Assembly: GCF_016718685.1 (NCBI RefSeq)
Contig: NZ_JADKCX010000010.1
Coordinates: forward strand, 1 to 64,000
Origin: Haliscomenobacter sp.
GTDB taxonomy: Bacteria > Bacteroidota > Bacteroidia > Chitinophagales > Saprospiraceae
Reading direction: 5' to 3'
DNA: 64,000 nucleotides
Shown here: piece by piece, positions 9,898 to 19,269 of the stretch
How positions within the stretch are numbered: position 1 is the first letter of the stretch
Layout of the letters: the number at the start of each line of letters is the position of its first letter
Made by a program: the position numbers and the translations under genes
Notes under the pieces: model-generated
The model's input: only the letters and a program-made list of their open reading frames with translations
The model's database searches: none
Told to the model about the DNA's origin: nothing

Positions 9898-10825
9898 CAG
9901 GGGGAAATGCTGGTCAATCACCGTTTTAATTTTCCCCAATTTCAACAGCTCCTTAATTTCCAGAAAATAGGCCAAACGTTCTTTCACTGGAAGCATCCCG
10001 GTTGAGGAAGATTTGGCTTTTTTTACCAAAAATCGAAGTCCATATCATGTGCATCAACAATGAAAAATCAATCACGCTTGAAAGGTAAATCCCATCCTGG
10101 CTGAGCGAATTTTTGCATTCCCCAAAAGTCCTCTTGCCCACCGTATCAAAAATGATGTCGTATTGCACCCCATTTTTGGTAAAGTCTTCACGGGTGTAAT
10201 CAATCACCTGATCCGCGCCCAAAGCTTTGACCATTTCCACGTTGCCCGTGCTACAAACGCCCGTCACGACTGCGCCATAATGTTTGGCAATTTGTACGGC
10301 GTAAGTACCCAATGCGCCCGATGCACCATTGATCAGCACCTTCTGGTTTGCTTGGATGTTGGCCAGGCCTTTCAAAAAATTCAATACCGTGATGGCACTG
10401 CCACTAACCGGAGCGGCCTCCTGATAGCTGATGTTGCTGGGCATGGTGGTGATGACGTCATGTTCACTTACACAGACATACTCCGCGTAGCAGCCCAGGG
10501 TAGTGGTGCCCCCAAAAACCTTGTCTCCAGGCTTGAATAAGGTAACCTCAGTGCCTACTTCAACCACTTCGCCAGCAAATTCAAAACCCAGGATGGTTCT
10601 GCTGGGTTTGTTCAAACCCAGGTAAAGCCGGCCAATCAGCGGCTTGCCGTTCCGCATCATGATGTCTGCTGCGGTAACGGTGCTGGCATGGTTTCGGATC
10701 AGCACCTCATTGGGCTTTGGGCTGGGTTTGGTTACTTCGTTGAGTTGAAGCACCGCGGCTTCTCCGTATTGTAGGTACTCAATTGCTTTCATGTCAGCGC
10801 TCATTATTGTGCTTGATTTTTTCAT
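9826..10825 (-). CDS. MDR-type NAD(P)-dependent alcohol dehydrogenase/quinone oxidoreductase (frameshifted)
   Basis: Medium-chain dehydrogenase of the zinc-independent quinone-reductase type, about 325 residues. A GroES-like N-terminal domain carries GFEFAGEVVEVG and FKPGDKVFG. The Rossmann domain carries the nucleotide-binding motif GASGALG near residue 168, then ALGADQVIDY. The frame breaks in a seven-A run (10018-10024 on the coding strand); removing one A restores the continuation AKSSSTGMLPVKERL and the typical C-terminus QYVEKGHKKGNLVITV. No zinc-ligand cysteines are apparent. Cytosolic; substrate unknown. The start could be MKKSSTIMS (10825) or the later MKAIEYLQYG, which is the usual family start. 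Convergent with the Crp/Fnr gene at 9250; a paralogue is at 50576. Confidence 0.88.
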
Positions 10826-10905
10826 GACACAAAATTATAGAGCTGGCTTCCCAATTGCATTGACCTGGGTTAAGAAATGAAATCGGTCAAGTGAAATTGG
10901 TAAAA

Positions 10906-13293
10906 TCACTCCGATTTCAAGGATTTCACCGGATTCACCAAAGCCGCCTTGATTGCCTGGTAACTCACCGTCAGCAAGGTAATCACCAAAGCGCCTATGG
11001 CAGCGACAGCAAAAACCCACCAAGAGATTTCGATGCGGTAGGTATATTTTTGCAGCCATTCGTTCATAAAATAATATGCAATGGGTGCAGCAATCAGGCA
11101 AGAGATCAGCACCAGAATCACAAAGTCTTTGGACAAGGATTGCCAGAGTTTGGCCACCGATGCACCCAATACTTTGCGGATGCCAATCTCTTTGGTGCGC
11201 TGCTCGGCCATGAATGACGCCAGGCCAAATAAACCCAAACACGAAATAAAAATGGCGAGGATGGAAACAATCAAGGAAAGCTTGCCGATGAAGGCCGTGT
11301 ATTTGAATTTTTTGGCGTATTCGGCATCTGCGAAGGCGTAGTCAAAAGGAAATCCGGGATTGTATTTGTCAAATATCGGCCCAATTTTGGCGATGGCCTC
11401 CGAACTTGAAACGTTGGGGTTTATCCTTACACACAAGCACTCTACCCAATCTTTATCGAATACAATCGTCAGGGGCGAGATGCTTTGAAAGGGCGATTCC
11501 ATGTTGATATTTGGAATGACTCCAACGACGCTCAGGGTTTTTCCATTCCATTTTATTATTTCGCCAACTGGATTTTCCAAGCCCATACGTTTGACCGCTG
11601 CTTCGTTCAACAGCACACCCGTCGCATCAGTGCTAAATTCCCTGGAAAAATCCCGCCCTGCCTTGAGCTCAATGCCCATGGTTTGGGTGTAGTCGTAAGT
11701 GGTAGCGACGACATTAAAAAGGGTGCCTTTGTCGGCGGGGCTGGAGCCACGCCATTCCCAACCATTGCCATTGCTCCAAATTTCCGAGGCGGGCGAACTC
11801 GCCTTACAAATGGAGGAAACCATTCCCGAAGCCAGCAATTCATTGCGCAATGGCTCGAAATTCTGGGTCAAATCATTTGAAATAGCGACCGAAATAAGGC
11901 CTTGGTTGTTGAACCCGATGGGGCGGTTTTTGACAAACTGGATTTGTTGATAAATGATCATGGTGCCAATCATCAGCACAATCGAGAAGGAAAATTGTAC
12001 CACGATCAATACTTTACGAGGCAAGGCAGCACTTTTACCCACCCGAAATCCACCTTTGAGGATTTTCAATGGGCTGAAAGACGACAAATAAAGCGCAGGA
12101 TAACTTCCAGCCAAAAGTCCGGTCAACAAGGTAAAAACAAACATCAGGCCCCAAAATGCCGGATTCCCAAATTGAATGCTCAGCTCTTTTTCGGTGAGGG
12201 CGTTGAAAGAGGGCAGAAAAACAGCAACTAGGATCAACGCCAAGACCAAGGCCAAAAAGGCGATGAGCAGAGATTCGCTTAAAAACTGTCCGATGAGTTG
12301 TTTTCGCCTCGAACCAATGGCTTTGCGCACCCCTACTTCTTTGGCGCGTTTTTCAGAACGAGCCGTGCTCAAATTCATAAAATTGATGCAGGCAATCACC
12401 AAAATGAATAGGCCAAAGATGCCAAACAGCCGTACGTATTTGATGAAACCACCCGTGTTTTTTCCATTTTCAAACTCCCCGTACAATCGCCATTTTGACA
12501 TGGGATGAAGAAAAACCGCAGGTTTGATGGCCTTTTGCATCAACTGGTCCTCGCTGACATGGTTCAGTACCACATCTTTGATTTTGGCCTCGGTTTTTTC
12601 CGGGTTGAGCCCTTCTTTGAGTTGGGCATACACCTGATAGGAGTTGTCTTTCCAATCCGTTGCGGAGGTTTTTACCCAATCGTAGAGTTTGATCTGTAAG
12701 TCCCAGGGCAGCAAATAGTCAAATTGTAAACTCGCATTTTGCGGCTGTTCGGCCACTACGGCGGTCACTTTTACATCCACTACATTGTCCACTCGGATGA
12801 TTTGATCCAGAGGATTTTGTTTTCCAAAAATCGCCTGTGCCGTTTTTTCGGTCAAAACAATCGAATAAGGGTCTTTCAAGGGGTTTTTATCACCACTCAA
12901 GATGGGCAATGAAAACATCGCGATGGCCTCTGCACCGATGTAATGCCCTCGCTTGAGGAACTTTCGGTTTCCAGCTACCAATGCCCGTTTTTCGCCCCAA
13001 TCACACATCGCAACCGCTTTAAAATCGGGGTATTTTGTTTTTAATTCCGCACCCAAGGGATAAGGCATGGCCACTTGTGAACTGCGCTCCCCATCAAAGG
13101 TTTGATGCATCATCACCTGGTAAAGGGTTTGGTAGTTTTGGTGGTGCTGGTTGGCCGACAATTCATTGTTCATCCAGAGCGCAATCAGCATCGCTACGGC
13201 CATGCCCACCGCCAGCCCACCGATGTTGATGAAGGCAGAAACCTTGTTTTTCAAGAGGCTGCGAAAAGCAATTTTGAAGAAGTTGCGATACAT
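10906..13293 (-). CDS. Orphan FtsX/MacB-type ABC transporter permease (second of a tandem pair)
   Basis: 795-residue inner-membrane permease. The start MYRNFFKIAFRSLLKNK at 13293 is chosen because it matches its relatives and begins 2 bp after the upstream permease stop. An open frame continues 5' of it but encodes only the neighbour's shadow. The first membrane segment carries FINIGGLAVGMAVAML. A large periplasmic core precedes the motif RAKEVGVRKAIGS, and a second FtsX core carries RTKEIGIRKVLGAS. Ends NPVKSLKSE, as do the paralogues. With the gene at 13296 it forms a two-permease operon with no ATPase. The pair may act as a heterodimer recruiting an ATPase encoded elsewhere (inference). 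Confidence 0.93.
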   Translation of the reverse strand: MYRNFFKIAFRSLLKNKVSAFINIGGLAVGMAVAMLIALWMNNELSANQHHQNYQTLYQVMMHQTFDGERSSQVAMPYPLGAELKTKYPDFKAVAMCDWGEKRALVAGNRKFLKRGHYIGAEAIAMFSLPILSGDKNPLKDPYSIVLTEKTAQAIFGKQNPLDQIIRVDNVVDVKVTAVVAEQPQNASLQFDYLLPWDLQIKLYDWVKTSATDWKDNSYQVYAQLKEGLNPEKTEAKIKDVVLNHVSEDQLMQKAIKPAVFLHPMSKWRLYGEFENGKNTGGFIKYVRLFGIFGLFILVIACINFMNLSTARSEKRAKEVGVRKAIGSRRKQLIGQFLSESLLIAFLALVLALILVAVFLPSFNALTEKELSIQFGNPAFWGLMFVFTLLTGLLAGSYPALYLSSFSPLKILKGGFRVGKSAALPRKVLIVVQFSFSIVLMIGTMIIYQQIQFVKNRPIGFNNQGLISVAISNDLTQNFEPLRNELLASGMVSSICKASSPASEIWSNGNGWEWRGSSPADKGTLFNVVATTYDYTQTMGIELKAGRDFSREFSTDATGVLLNEAAVKRMGLENPVGEIIKWNGKTLSVVGVIPNINMESPFQSISPLTIVFDKDWVECLCVRINPNVSSSEAIAKIGPIFDKYNPGFPFDYAFADAEYAKKFKYTAFIGKLSLIVSILAIFISCLGLFGLASFMAEQRTKEIGIRKVLGASVAKLWQSLSKDFVILVLISCLIAAPIAYYFMNEWLQKYTYRIEISWWVFAVAAIGALVITLLTVSYQAIKAALVNPVKSLKSE

Positions 13294-13295
13294 GA

Positions 13296-15671
13296 TCATT
13301 CGGATTTGAGTGATTGAACTGGATTCACCAACGCTGCCCGGATCGCCTGATAACTCACCGTCAGAACGGTAATCACCAAGGCCCCAGCCCCAGCCGCTGC
13401 AAAAATCCACCAGGAAATTTCAATGTGGTACGTATACTGCTGCAACCAATCGTGCAGGTAGTAATACGCAATGGGAATCGACAATACAAAGGCGATCATC
13501 ACCAATTGCACAAAATCTTTGGACAATAAACCCCACAAGTTGAGCACCGAAGCCCCCAATACCTTGCGGATGCCAATCTCCTTGGTGCGCTGCTCGGCCG
13601 TGAAGGAAACCAGGCCAAAAAGCCCCAAACAGGAAATAAAGATGGCCAAAATGGCCAAAAATGCCGCCAGTTTGCCAATCTGTACTTCAAACTCAAACTT
13701 TCGGGCGTATTCGGCGTCCACAAACTGGTATTCAAAGGGGGCCGATGGATTGTAGGTTTTGACCACTTTTTCGACCTTGCTCAAAGCTGCGCTGGTGCTC
13801 AAGCCAGCGGCCAGTTTGACGTTGATGACGTTGGCCATGCCATTGTCCAGGGTATAAAAGGAAGGTTTGATGCTTTCAAAAGGAGACTCCTTGATGATGT
13901 CTTTGACCACACCGATGACCCGATAAGACCGTCCAGCCCATTTTACGATTTCATCCACTGGCTTTTCAAAACCCATCAGGGCTACTGCTTCTTCATTGAT
14001 GACCATCGCCGCTGAATCCGTTAAAAACTGGCTTGAAAAATCCCGGCCTTCCAGCAATTGCCAGCCGATCGTTTTGCCGTATTCACTTGTAATGATGTTG
14101 GACATCAACAGGGGATTGTGGTCTTCTTTTTTACCTTCCCAGGACACGCCAGTTACCCCACCATAATCCTCAGTAATCGAGCCAAAAGATTTCGATACCC
14201 CATCCACGGCGCCTTCCTTGAACAAATCATTGCGCAAAGCGTCATAGTGCTGTTTCAGATCGGGGGTTTTCATGGTAATTTCAATCAAACCATCGCGGCT
14301 GTACCCAACTGGTCGATTTTTGGCAAATTGGATCTGCCGAAAAACAATCAGGGTGCCAATGATCAAAGTAATCGAAACCGTGTATTGAAAAACCACCAAC
14401 ACCCGCCGGGGAATGGCCGCAAAACGCCCGGCACGGAAGGTACCTTTCAGCACTTTGATGGGCCGGAACGAAGACAAATACAGGGCTGGATAACTCCCTG
14501 CCACCAAACTGGTAAAAACGATAAAGGCCAAGCCAGTTGCCCAAAACCAGGGATTGAACCACAAAATCTCGACTTTTTTATTGGCGATGTCGTTAAAAAA
14601 AGGCAGGGTGAGTTGCACCAGGAGTAAAGACAGCCCAAAGGCAAAAATCACCACCAAAAAAGATTCTTGAAAAAATTGAAAAATCAATTGCCCACGGCCG
14701 GAACCGATGCTTTTGCGAATGCCCACTTCTTTGGCCCGTCGTTCGGAACGTGCGGTGCTCAAATTCATAAAATTGACACAGGCCAGCAAAAGCACAAACA
14801 CCCCAATCGCACCAAAGAGCCATACAAACCTGATGAGTCCGCCATCATTCACGCCCTGGTTAAAGCTGGAGTACAGGTGCCACTTCGACATGGGGTGCAG
14901 GAAAAACTCCGGCTTGTACGAAGGAGGATTGTCCCGCTCCATACGAATGTCTTTGATTTTGGCGGACACTTGTTCAAAATCAGCACCTGCTTTGAGCTGT
15001 ACAAACAGTTGTTTGGAATTTTCATCCCAGCTGTCTTTGGCGCGTGCCGTTAGTTCATCATTGGCCAGCAGCAAATCCCAGGGTGCCAGTAGTTGTACAT
15101 CTTTGAAGGAGCTGTTGCTGGGGAAATCCTGATAAATACCGGCAATTTTGACATCCTGCCGATTGTTGATTTTGATGATTTTATTCAGCGGATTGTCCTC
15201 GCCAAAGAAGGTTTTCGCCAGCGACTCCGCAAGCAAAATGGAATGAATGTCCTTTAGTGCATCGCGGTTACCCGCCAGCATGTTCAAAGCCAGCATTTCA
15301 CTGAACACAGGCTCGACGTAATTGCCCGTTCCAATCATTTTTTTGTCGCCATCCGCCAAAATGACGTCCATGGTATTGGAGGACAAACTGACCGCCTCAA
15401 AATCGGGATACTTGCTGCGCAACTCTTCCGCCAGAGGGATGGGCATGACCTGATAGGCGGCTTTGTCTTTTTCAAAAGTTACAAATTGCCATACCTGAGC
15501 AATACGGCCATAATTTTTTTGACCTTGATCAAAGGACAATTCATCCCAAATCCACAATCCGACCAGCATGGCCACGGCCATTCCTACGGCCAATCCACCA
15601 ATGTTGATCAGAGAGGAAGATCGGTTTTTCAACAGGCTGCGAAAAGCGATTTTGAAGAAGTTGCGGTACAT
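13296..15671 (-). CDS. Orphan FtsX/MacB-type ABC transporter permease (first of a tandem pair)
   Basis: 791-residue permease with the same architecture as its downstream partner: MYRNFFKIAFRSLLKN start, IGGLAVGMAVAMLVGLWIWDE in and after the first membrane segment, a periplasmic MacB-like core, RAKEVGIRKSIGS, a second core, RTKEIGIRKVLGAS and a final NPVQSLKSE. It heads the operon. A dyad of the permease-operator type lies 119 bp upstream (15790-15805). The two genes are clear paralogues, presumably from tandem duplication; the pair at 52551 and 54977 has the same arrangement. Confidence 0.93.
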   Translation of the reverse strand: MYRNFFKIAFRSLLKNRSSSLINIGGLAVGMAVAMLVGLWIWDELSFDQGQKNYGRIAQVWQFVTFEKDKAAYQVMPIPLAEELRSKYPDFEAVSLSSNTMDVILADGDKKMIGTGNYVEPVFSEMLALNMLAGNRDALKDIHSILLAESLAKTFFGEDNPLNKIIKINNRQDVKIAGIYQDFPSNSSFKDVQLLAPWDLLLANDELTARAKDSWDENSKQLFVQLKAGADFEQVSAKIKDIRMERDNPPSYKPEFFLHPMSKWHLYSSFNQGVNDGGLIRFVWLFGAIGVFVLLLACVNFMNLSTARSERRAKEVGIRKSIGSGRGQLIFQFFQESFLVVIFAFGLSLLLVQLTLPFFNDIANKKVEILWFNPWFWATGLAFIVFTSLVAGSYPALYLSSFRPIKVLKGTFRAGRFAAIPRRVLVVFQYTVSITLIIGTLIVFRQIQFAKNRPVGYSRDGLIEITMKTPDLKQHYDALRNDLFKEGAVDGVSKSFGSITEDYGGVTGVSWEGKKEDHNPLLMSNIITSEYGKTIGWQLLEGRDFSSQFLTDSAAMVINEEAVALMGFEKPVDEIVKWAGRSYRVIGVVKDIIKESPFESIKPSFYTLDNGMANVINVKLAAGLSTSAALSKVEKVVKTYNPSAPFEYQFVDAEYARKFEFEVQIGKLAAFLAILAIFISCLGLFGLVSFTAEQRTKEIGIRKVLGASVLNLWGLLSKDFVQLVMIAFVLSIPIAYYYLHDWLQQYTYHIEISWWIFAAAGAGALVITVLTVSYQAIRAALVNPVQSLKSE

Positions 15672-15789
15672 AGTTGAATCTTTTAGGCATAGAAGTATTG
15701 AACTGAGCTTTATTTTTCAGCCAAATTTCATGCCATGTGTCTATCTTTTTAATTGTCAAAGGTTTAATCAGCATTAAATACCTAAAAAA

Positions 15790-15812
15790 TGTTCACATTC
15801 GGACAGGAACGC
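15790..15812 (-). promoter_or_regulatory. Putative permease operator (weakest copy)
   Basis: On the coding strand of the permease operon the core reads TGTCCGAATGTGAACA, matching TGTYCR-N4-YGRACA. GCGT lies 3 bases upstream rather than the 7-8 bases seen at the other sites. The core is 119 bp from the ATG at 15671. The surrounding 15672-16235 spacer otherwise holds only the palindrome at 15905. Confidence 0.5.
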
Positions 15813-15904
15813 CCCAAATTCGACCAATCCATTGTAGCAGCTAAAAGCAACAGTAGTACATAAACTTTAATTACTGCCGAGCATCGTGCAGGTATAATCT
15901 GAGG

Positions 15905-16004
15905 GTTTCTTTAGTGTCTTAGTTTTCTTAGGTGGTGAAAAGAAAAAAACCTGCGTAGCAGGATAAAATTTCACCACCTAAGAAAACTAAGACACTAAAG
16001 AAAC
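15905..16004. repeat. Palindromic element, copy 1 (36-bp perfect arms, inner hairpin)
   Basis: Arms 15905-15940 and 15969-16004 are perfectly complementary over 36 bp, ending in AGGTGGTGAAA. The 28-base loop contains a second hairpin, CCTGC-GTA-GCAGG (15950-15962). The same outer core and inner hairpin recur at 57380-57446, so this is a dispersed family and not a one-off terminator. It lies between a divergent permease operon and the ABC-F gene, where no terminator would be expected. Confidence 0.85.
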
Positions 16005-16235
16005 ACCTTAGTTAGGCAGCCAAATGAATCGAAAATTTCCCACCCCCTTGCATCAAAAATAAAATCCCCATAATTTTGTCCCCACTCACCAAAAGGTAAT
16101 TCAATGTAGGAGAACATTTCTTTCAAAAAGCGATCTGGCGAACCCGCAAAGCTGCGCCATCATTATTCACTTTTTGAGCCTGAGCCAGTTTTTGCTTTTG
16201 CCAAAAAACTGCAGATAGCTCATAAGAAAGAAATC

Positions 16236-17824
16236 ATGTTGATTCTGCAAAATCTCTCCTACATCCATCCCAATAAGGATGTATTGTTCGATAAACTCAA
16301 TGTGACCATCAATCGGCAGCACAAAATCGCGCTGATTGGCAACAACGGCATTGGGAAATCCACCCTGCTCAAAATCATGGCCGGAGCCTTGGTGCCAGCC
16401 ACTGGAGTAGTAAAAACCGAACATCCGCCTTATTACATCCCGCAGCTTTTTGGCCAATTCAACGACTATACTGTTGCGCAGGCTCTGCGCATTGAGGACA
16501 AATTGAATGCCCTGAAGGCCATCGAGAACGGCGAGGTCAGCGAAGCCAATCTCAATGCCCTAGACGACGACTGGACGATCGAAGAGCGCTGCCAGGAAGC
16601 CTTGACCCATTGGAAATTGGAAGGCCTGGATTTGACCCAAAGCATGGGCAATTTGAGCGGTGGGCAAAAAACCAAAGTTTTTCTCGCGGGCATAGCCATC
16701 CATCAACCCGAGATCATTTTGATGGATGAACCCAGCAACCACCTGGATACCCAGGGGCGGCGGATTTTGTACGACTTTATCCAAAGCACCAACAGCACCT
16801 TGGTGGTGGTCAGCCACGATCGTAAGTTGCTGAACCTGCTGGACACGGTATACGAATTGAGCAAACGGGGCATCACGGTTTACGGTGGCAATTACGATTT
16901 TTACGCCGAGCAAAAAAGGATCGAAAGCGCTGCCCTTGACCAGGACATCCAAAGCAAGGAAAAAGCCCTGCGCAAAGCCAAAGAAGTAGCCCGGGAAACC
17001 CTGGAACGCCAACAAAAACTGGACGCCCGGGGCCGGAAAAAGCAGGAAAAGGCGGGAGTGCCCACCATCATGATGAAAACCATGAAAAACAATGCCGAAA
17101 AAGTACCGCCCGCGTCAAAGACATCCATGCTGAAAAAACGGGGGGCATCGCCCAGGAACTGACCGAGTTGCGCAAAGCCTTGCCGGATATCGACAAAATG
17201 AAGTTTGGTTTTGACGCTTCGGCCTTGCACCGAGGGAAAATCCTGATCAACGCCCAAAACATCAACTTTGGCTATGGCCAAACCATGCTTTGGGCAGAAC
17301 CCTTAAACGTCCTCCTGACCAGTGGGGAACGAGTTGCCATTCGGGGGCTCAACGGCTCGGGCAAAACCACTTTGATCAAAATCATTTTGGGTGAACTGGA
17401 GCCACTGGTCGGCAGCATTCAACGAGCGGCCACCAAAGCGGTGTACATCGACCAGGATTATTCCCTGATTGACAATCGACTCAGCGTGTATGAACAAGCC
17501 CAAAAATTCAACACCAGCGCCTTGCAGGAGCATGACATCAAAATTCGCCTGAGCCGCTTTTTGTTTGGCAAAGACGATTGGGACAAATCCGGGTCGGCCT
17601 TGAGTGGCGGCGAAAAAATGCGCCTGATGCTTTGTTGCCTCACCATCGGCAACCAGGCGCCCGACCTCATCATCCTCGACGAACCAACCAACAACCTGGA
17701 CATCCAGAACATCGAAATCCTCACCGCCGCCATCAACGACTACCAGGGAACCTTGTTGGTCATCTCTCACGATGCGTATTTTTTGGAGCAGGTGGGGGTG
17801 GTGCAGGGGATTGATTTGGGGTGA
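16236..17824 (+). CDS. ABC-F family ATP-binding protein (frameshifted)
   Basis: Soluble ABC-F ATPase of about 530 residues with two nucleotide-binding domains and no membrane segment. Family members act on ribosomes as translation factors or confer antibiotic protection. Domain 1: Walker A GNNGIGKST, signature LSGGQKTK, Walker B ILMDEPSNHLD. A charged linker follows. Domain 2: Walker A GLNGSGKTT, signature LSGGEKMR, Walker B LIILDEPTNNLD and H-loop VISHD. One A is missing in the run at 17098-17102; restoring it reads through as NNAEKSTARVKDIHAEK into domain 2. No upstream partner; the 3' flank holds a palindromic repeat. The sub-family cannot be assigned by eye. Confidence 0.9.
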
Positions 17825-17906
17825 TGTTGTAGCCGGAGTAGCCAAAAAATTGCATATGAAAAATTAAAAATCAGAGTAGCCGTTTAGCCTGGGCGGATGA
17901 TTTTTA

Positions 17907-17989
17907 TTTTCCGCAGATCGCGCGGATTTCCGCTGATAATATCTCTATTCTGAAAATCTGCGAAAATCTGCGCGATCTGCAGGAGAAAA
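17907..17989. repeat. Imperfect inverted repeat (CGCAGATCGCGC type)
   Basis: Left arm 17907-17933 and right arm 17960-17989 pair imperfectly around the core GCAGATCGCGC. The loop is about 26 bases. It lies between the ABC-F stop and the ArsR operator. I believe GATCTGCGCGGATT-like palindromes are dispersed in several Bacteroidota genomes, but copy number here was not counted. Confidence 0.6.
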
Positions 17990-18031
17990 TGAAAAGTGCT
18001 AAATACAAATCAGGAAAAAAGTACAAGAAAA

Positions 18032-18083
18032 ATTGCGTAGTTAAATAGCTACATTTATATTTGTAGCCAAATGACTACGCAAT
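18032..18083 (+). promoter_or_regulatory. ArsR operator over a TATATTTG promoter
   Basis: Imperfect inverted repeat with 22-bp arms (18032-18053 and 18062-18083), built on TGCGTAGT and TAGCTACA half-elements. A TATATTTG box (18056-18063), matching the Bacteroidota -7 consensus TAnnTTTG, sits at the centre. The right arm ends inside the ArsR start codon at 18082. The layout fits autorepression by the encoded ArsR protein. Confidence 0.65.
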
Positions 18084-18405
18084 GAATTTAAGACGTGACG
18101 TATTTCAAGCCATCGCCGACCCGACCAGAAGGGCGATCCTGCTGTTGGTCGCCTCACAAACCATGACCGCAGGTGCGATAGCCTCAAACTTTGACACCGC
18201 CAGACCCACCGTTTCTAAACACTTGCACATCCTCACCGAGTGTGAATTGCTGAAACAAGAGCAAAACGGCAGGGAAATTCACTACCACATCAATGCAAAA
18301 AAAATGAAGGAAGTAGCCGACTTTATTGAACCCTTCCGCGAAATGTGGGATGATCGCTTCAATAAACTGGAAGCCATTATGAAAAACTACAAACCCAAAG
18401 ACTAA
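18082..18405 (+). CDS. ArsR family winged-helix repressor
   Basis: 107-residue helix-turn-helix regulator. The N-terminal VFQAIADPTRRAILLLV and the recognition helix RPTVSKHLHIL are typical of ArsR proteins paired with AHSA1-domain genes. No CxC metal motif is seen, so a metal sensor is unlikely. First gene of a compact operon (ArsR, AHSA1, DoxX, YdeI-like); the AHSA1 gene starts 2 bp after its stop. The inverted repeat over the promoter suggests autoregulation. Confidence 0.92.
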   Translation: MNLRRDVFQAIADPTRRAILLLVASQTMTAGAIASNFDTARPTVSKHLHILTECELLKQEQNGREIHYHINAKKMKEVADFIEPFREMWDDRFNKLEAIMKNYKPKD

Positions 18406-18406
18406 G

Positions 18407-18870
18407 ATGGAACGAAAAACCAAAATCAACGCCGAGGACGGCAAGCAGGAAATCCTGATCACTAGGGAATTTGAACTGCCCCTGGAATTGCTGTTCAAAG
18501 CCTATGTCGAGCCGGATATAGTGGAGCAATGGATGGGCACAAAAGTGCTCAAACTCGAAAACAAAAGCACGGCAGTTACCAATTTGAAACCACCGATCCC
18601 AAGGGAAACAAACACGGGTTCAATGGGGTCATCCACGAGTTTGTGCCAAACCAGAAAATCACCCGGACCTTTGAAATGGAAAACACCCCTTTTGCCGTCC
18701 AACTGGAGTTCCTGGCCTTTGAAGAGCTGACTGCCGACAGCAGCAAACTCAGCATGCAAATCATTTATAAATCCGTCGCACTCCGTGACCAAATGCTGCA
18801 ACTGCCCTTTGCGCAAGGCATCAACATGGCCCACAACCGCTTGCAAGACATCTTCAATAAACTAAAATAA
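18407..18870 (+). CDS. SRPBCC/AHSA1 domain protein (frameshifted)
   Basis: About 154 residues, of the START/SRPBCC fold related to the Hsp90 co-chaperone Aha1; many bacterial members bind hydrophobic ligands of unknown identity. The N-terminal part ITREFELPLELLFKAYVEPDIVEQWMG is diagnostic. One A is missing in the run at 18563-18566; restoring it joins KLENK to KHGSYQFETTDPKG and continues to FNKLK at 18870. Co-transcribed with the ArsR and DoxX genes (7-bp gap downstream), a combination common in Bacteroidota. Confidence 0.88.
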
Positions 18871-18876
18871 ACAACC

Positions 18877-19260
18877 ATGACCAAGAGAAATAAAATCATT
18901 TATTGGGTTGCTACCATCTGGCTGGCATTGGGCATGCTCTCTACGGGCATCGTACAGTTGCTCCAGGTGAAAGAGGAAGTAGCGCTGTTTACCCGTTTGG
19001 GCTATCCTGCCTATTTGTTAAGCATCCTGGCTATTTGGAAATTTTTGGGCGTCGTGGCCGTACTGATTCCTAAATTTCCTTTGCTCAAGGAATGGGCTTA
19101 TGCGGGTTTCTTTTTTGTTATGTCGGGCGCGGTGTTTTCTCACCTGGCCGTGGGCGATGGCGCTGCTGAATATTTTGGCCCAGTATTGTTGCTTGTCCTG
19201 ACGGGGCTATCCTGGTACTTCCGGCCTGCAAGCAGGAAGTTTGTTTCTGTAAATCTATAA
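18877..19260 (+). CDS. DoxX-like membrane protein
   Basis: 127-residue protein with four predicted membrane segments (about 9-28, 44-64, 73-92, 97-115) and the DoxX-like pattern LSILAIWKFLGVVAVLIPKFP. DoxX proteins are small membrane proteins linked to respiration or redox stress; a specific role is not known here. Third gene of the ArsR operon. Confidence 0.85.
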   Translation: MTKRNKIIYWVATIWLALGMLSTGIVQLLQVKEEVALFTRLGYPAYLLSILAIWKFLGVVAVLIPKFPLLKEWAYAGFFFVMSGAVFSHLAVGDGAAEYFGPVLLLVLTGLSWYFRPASRKFVSVNL

Positions 19261-19269
19261 ATCAAAAGT

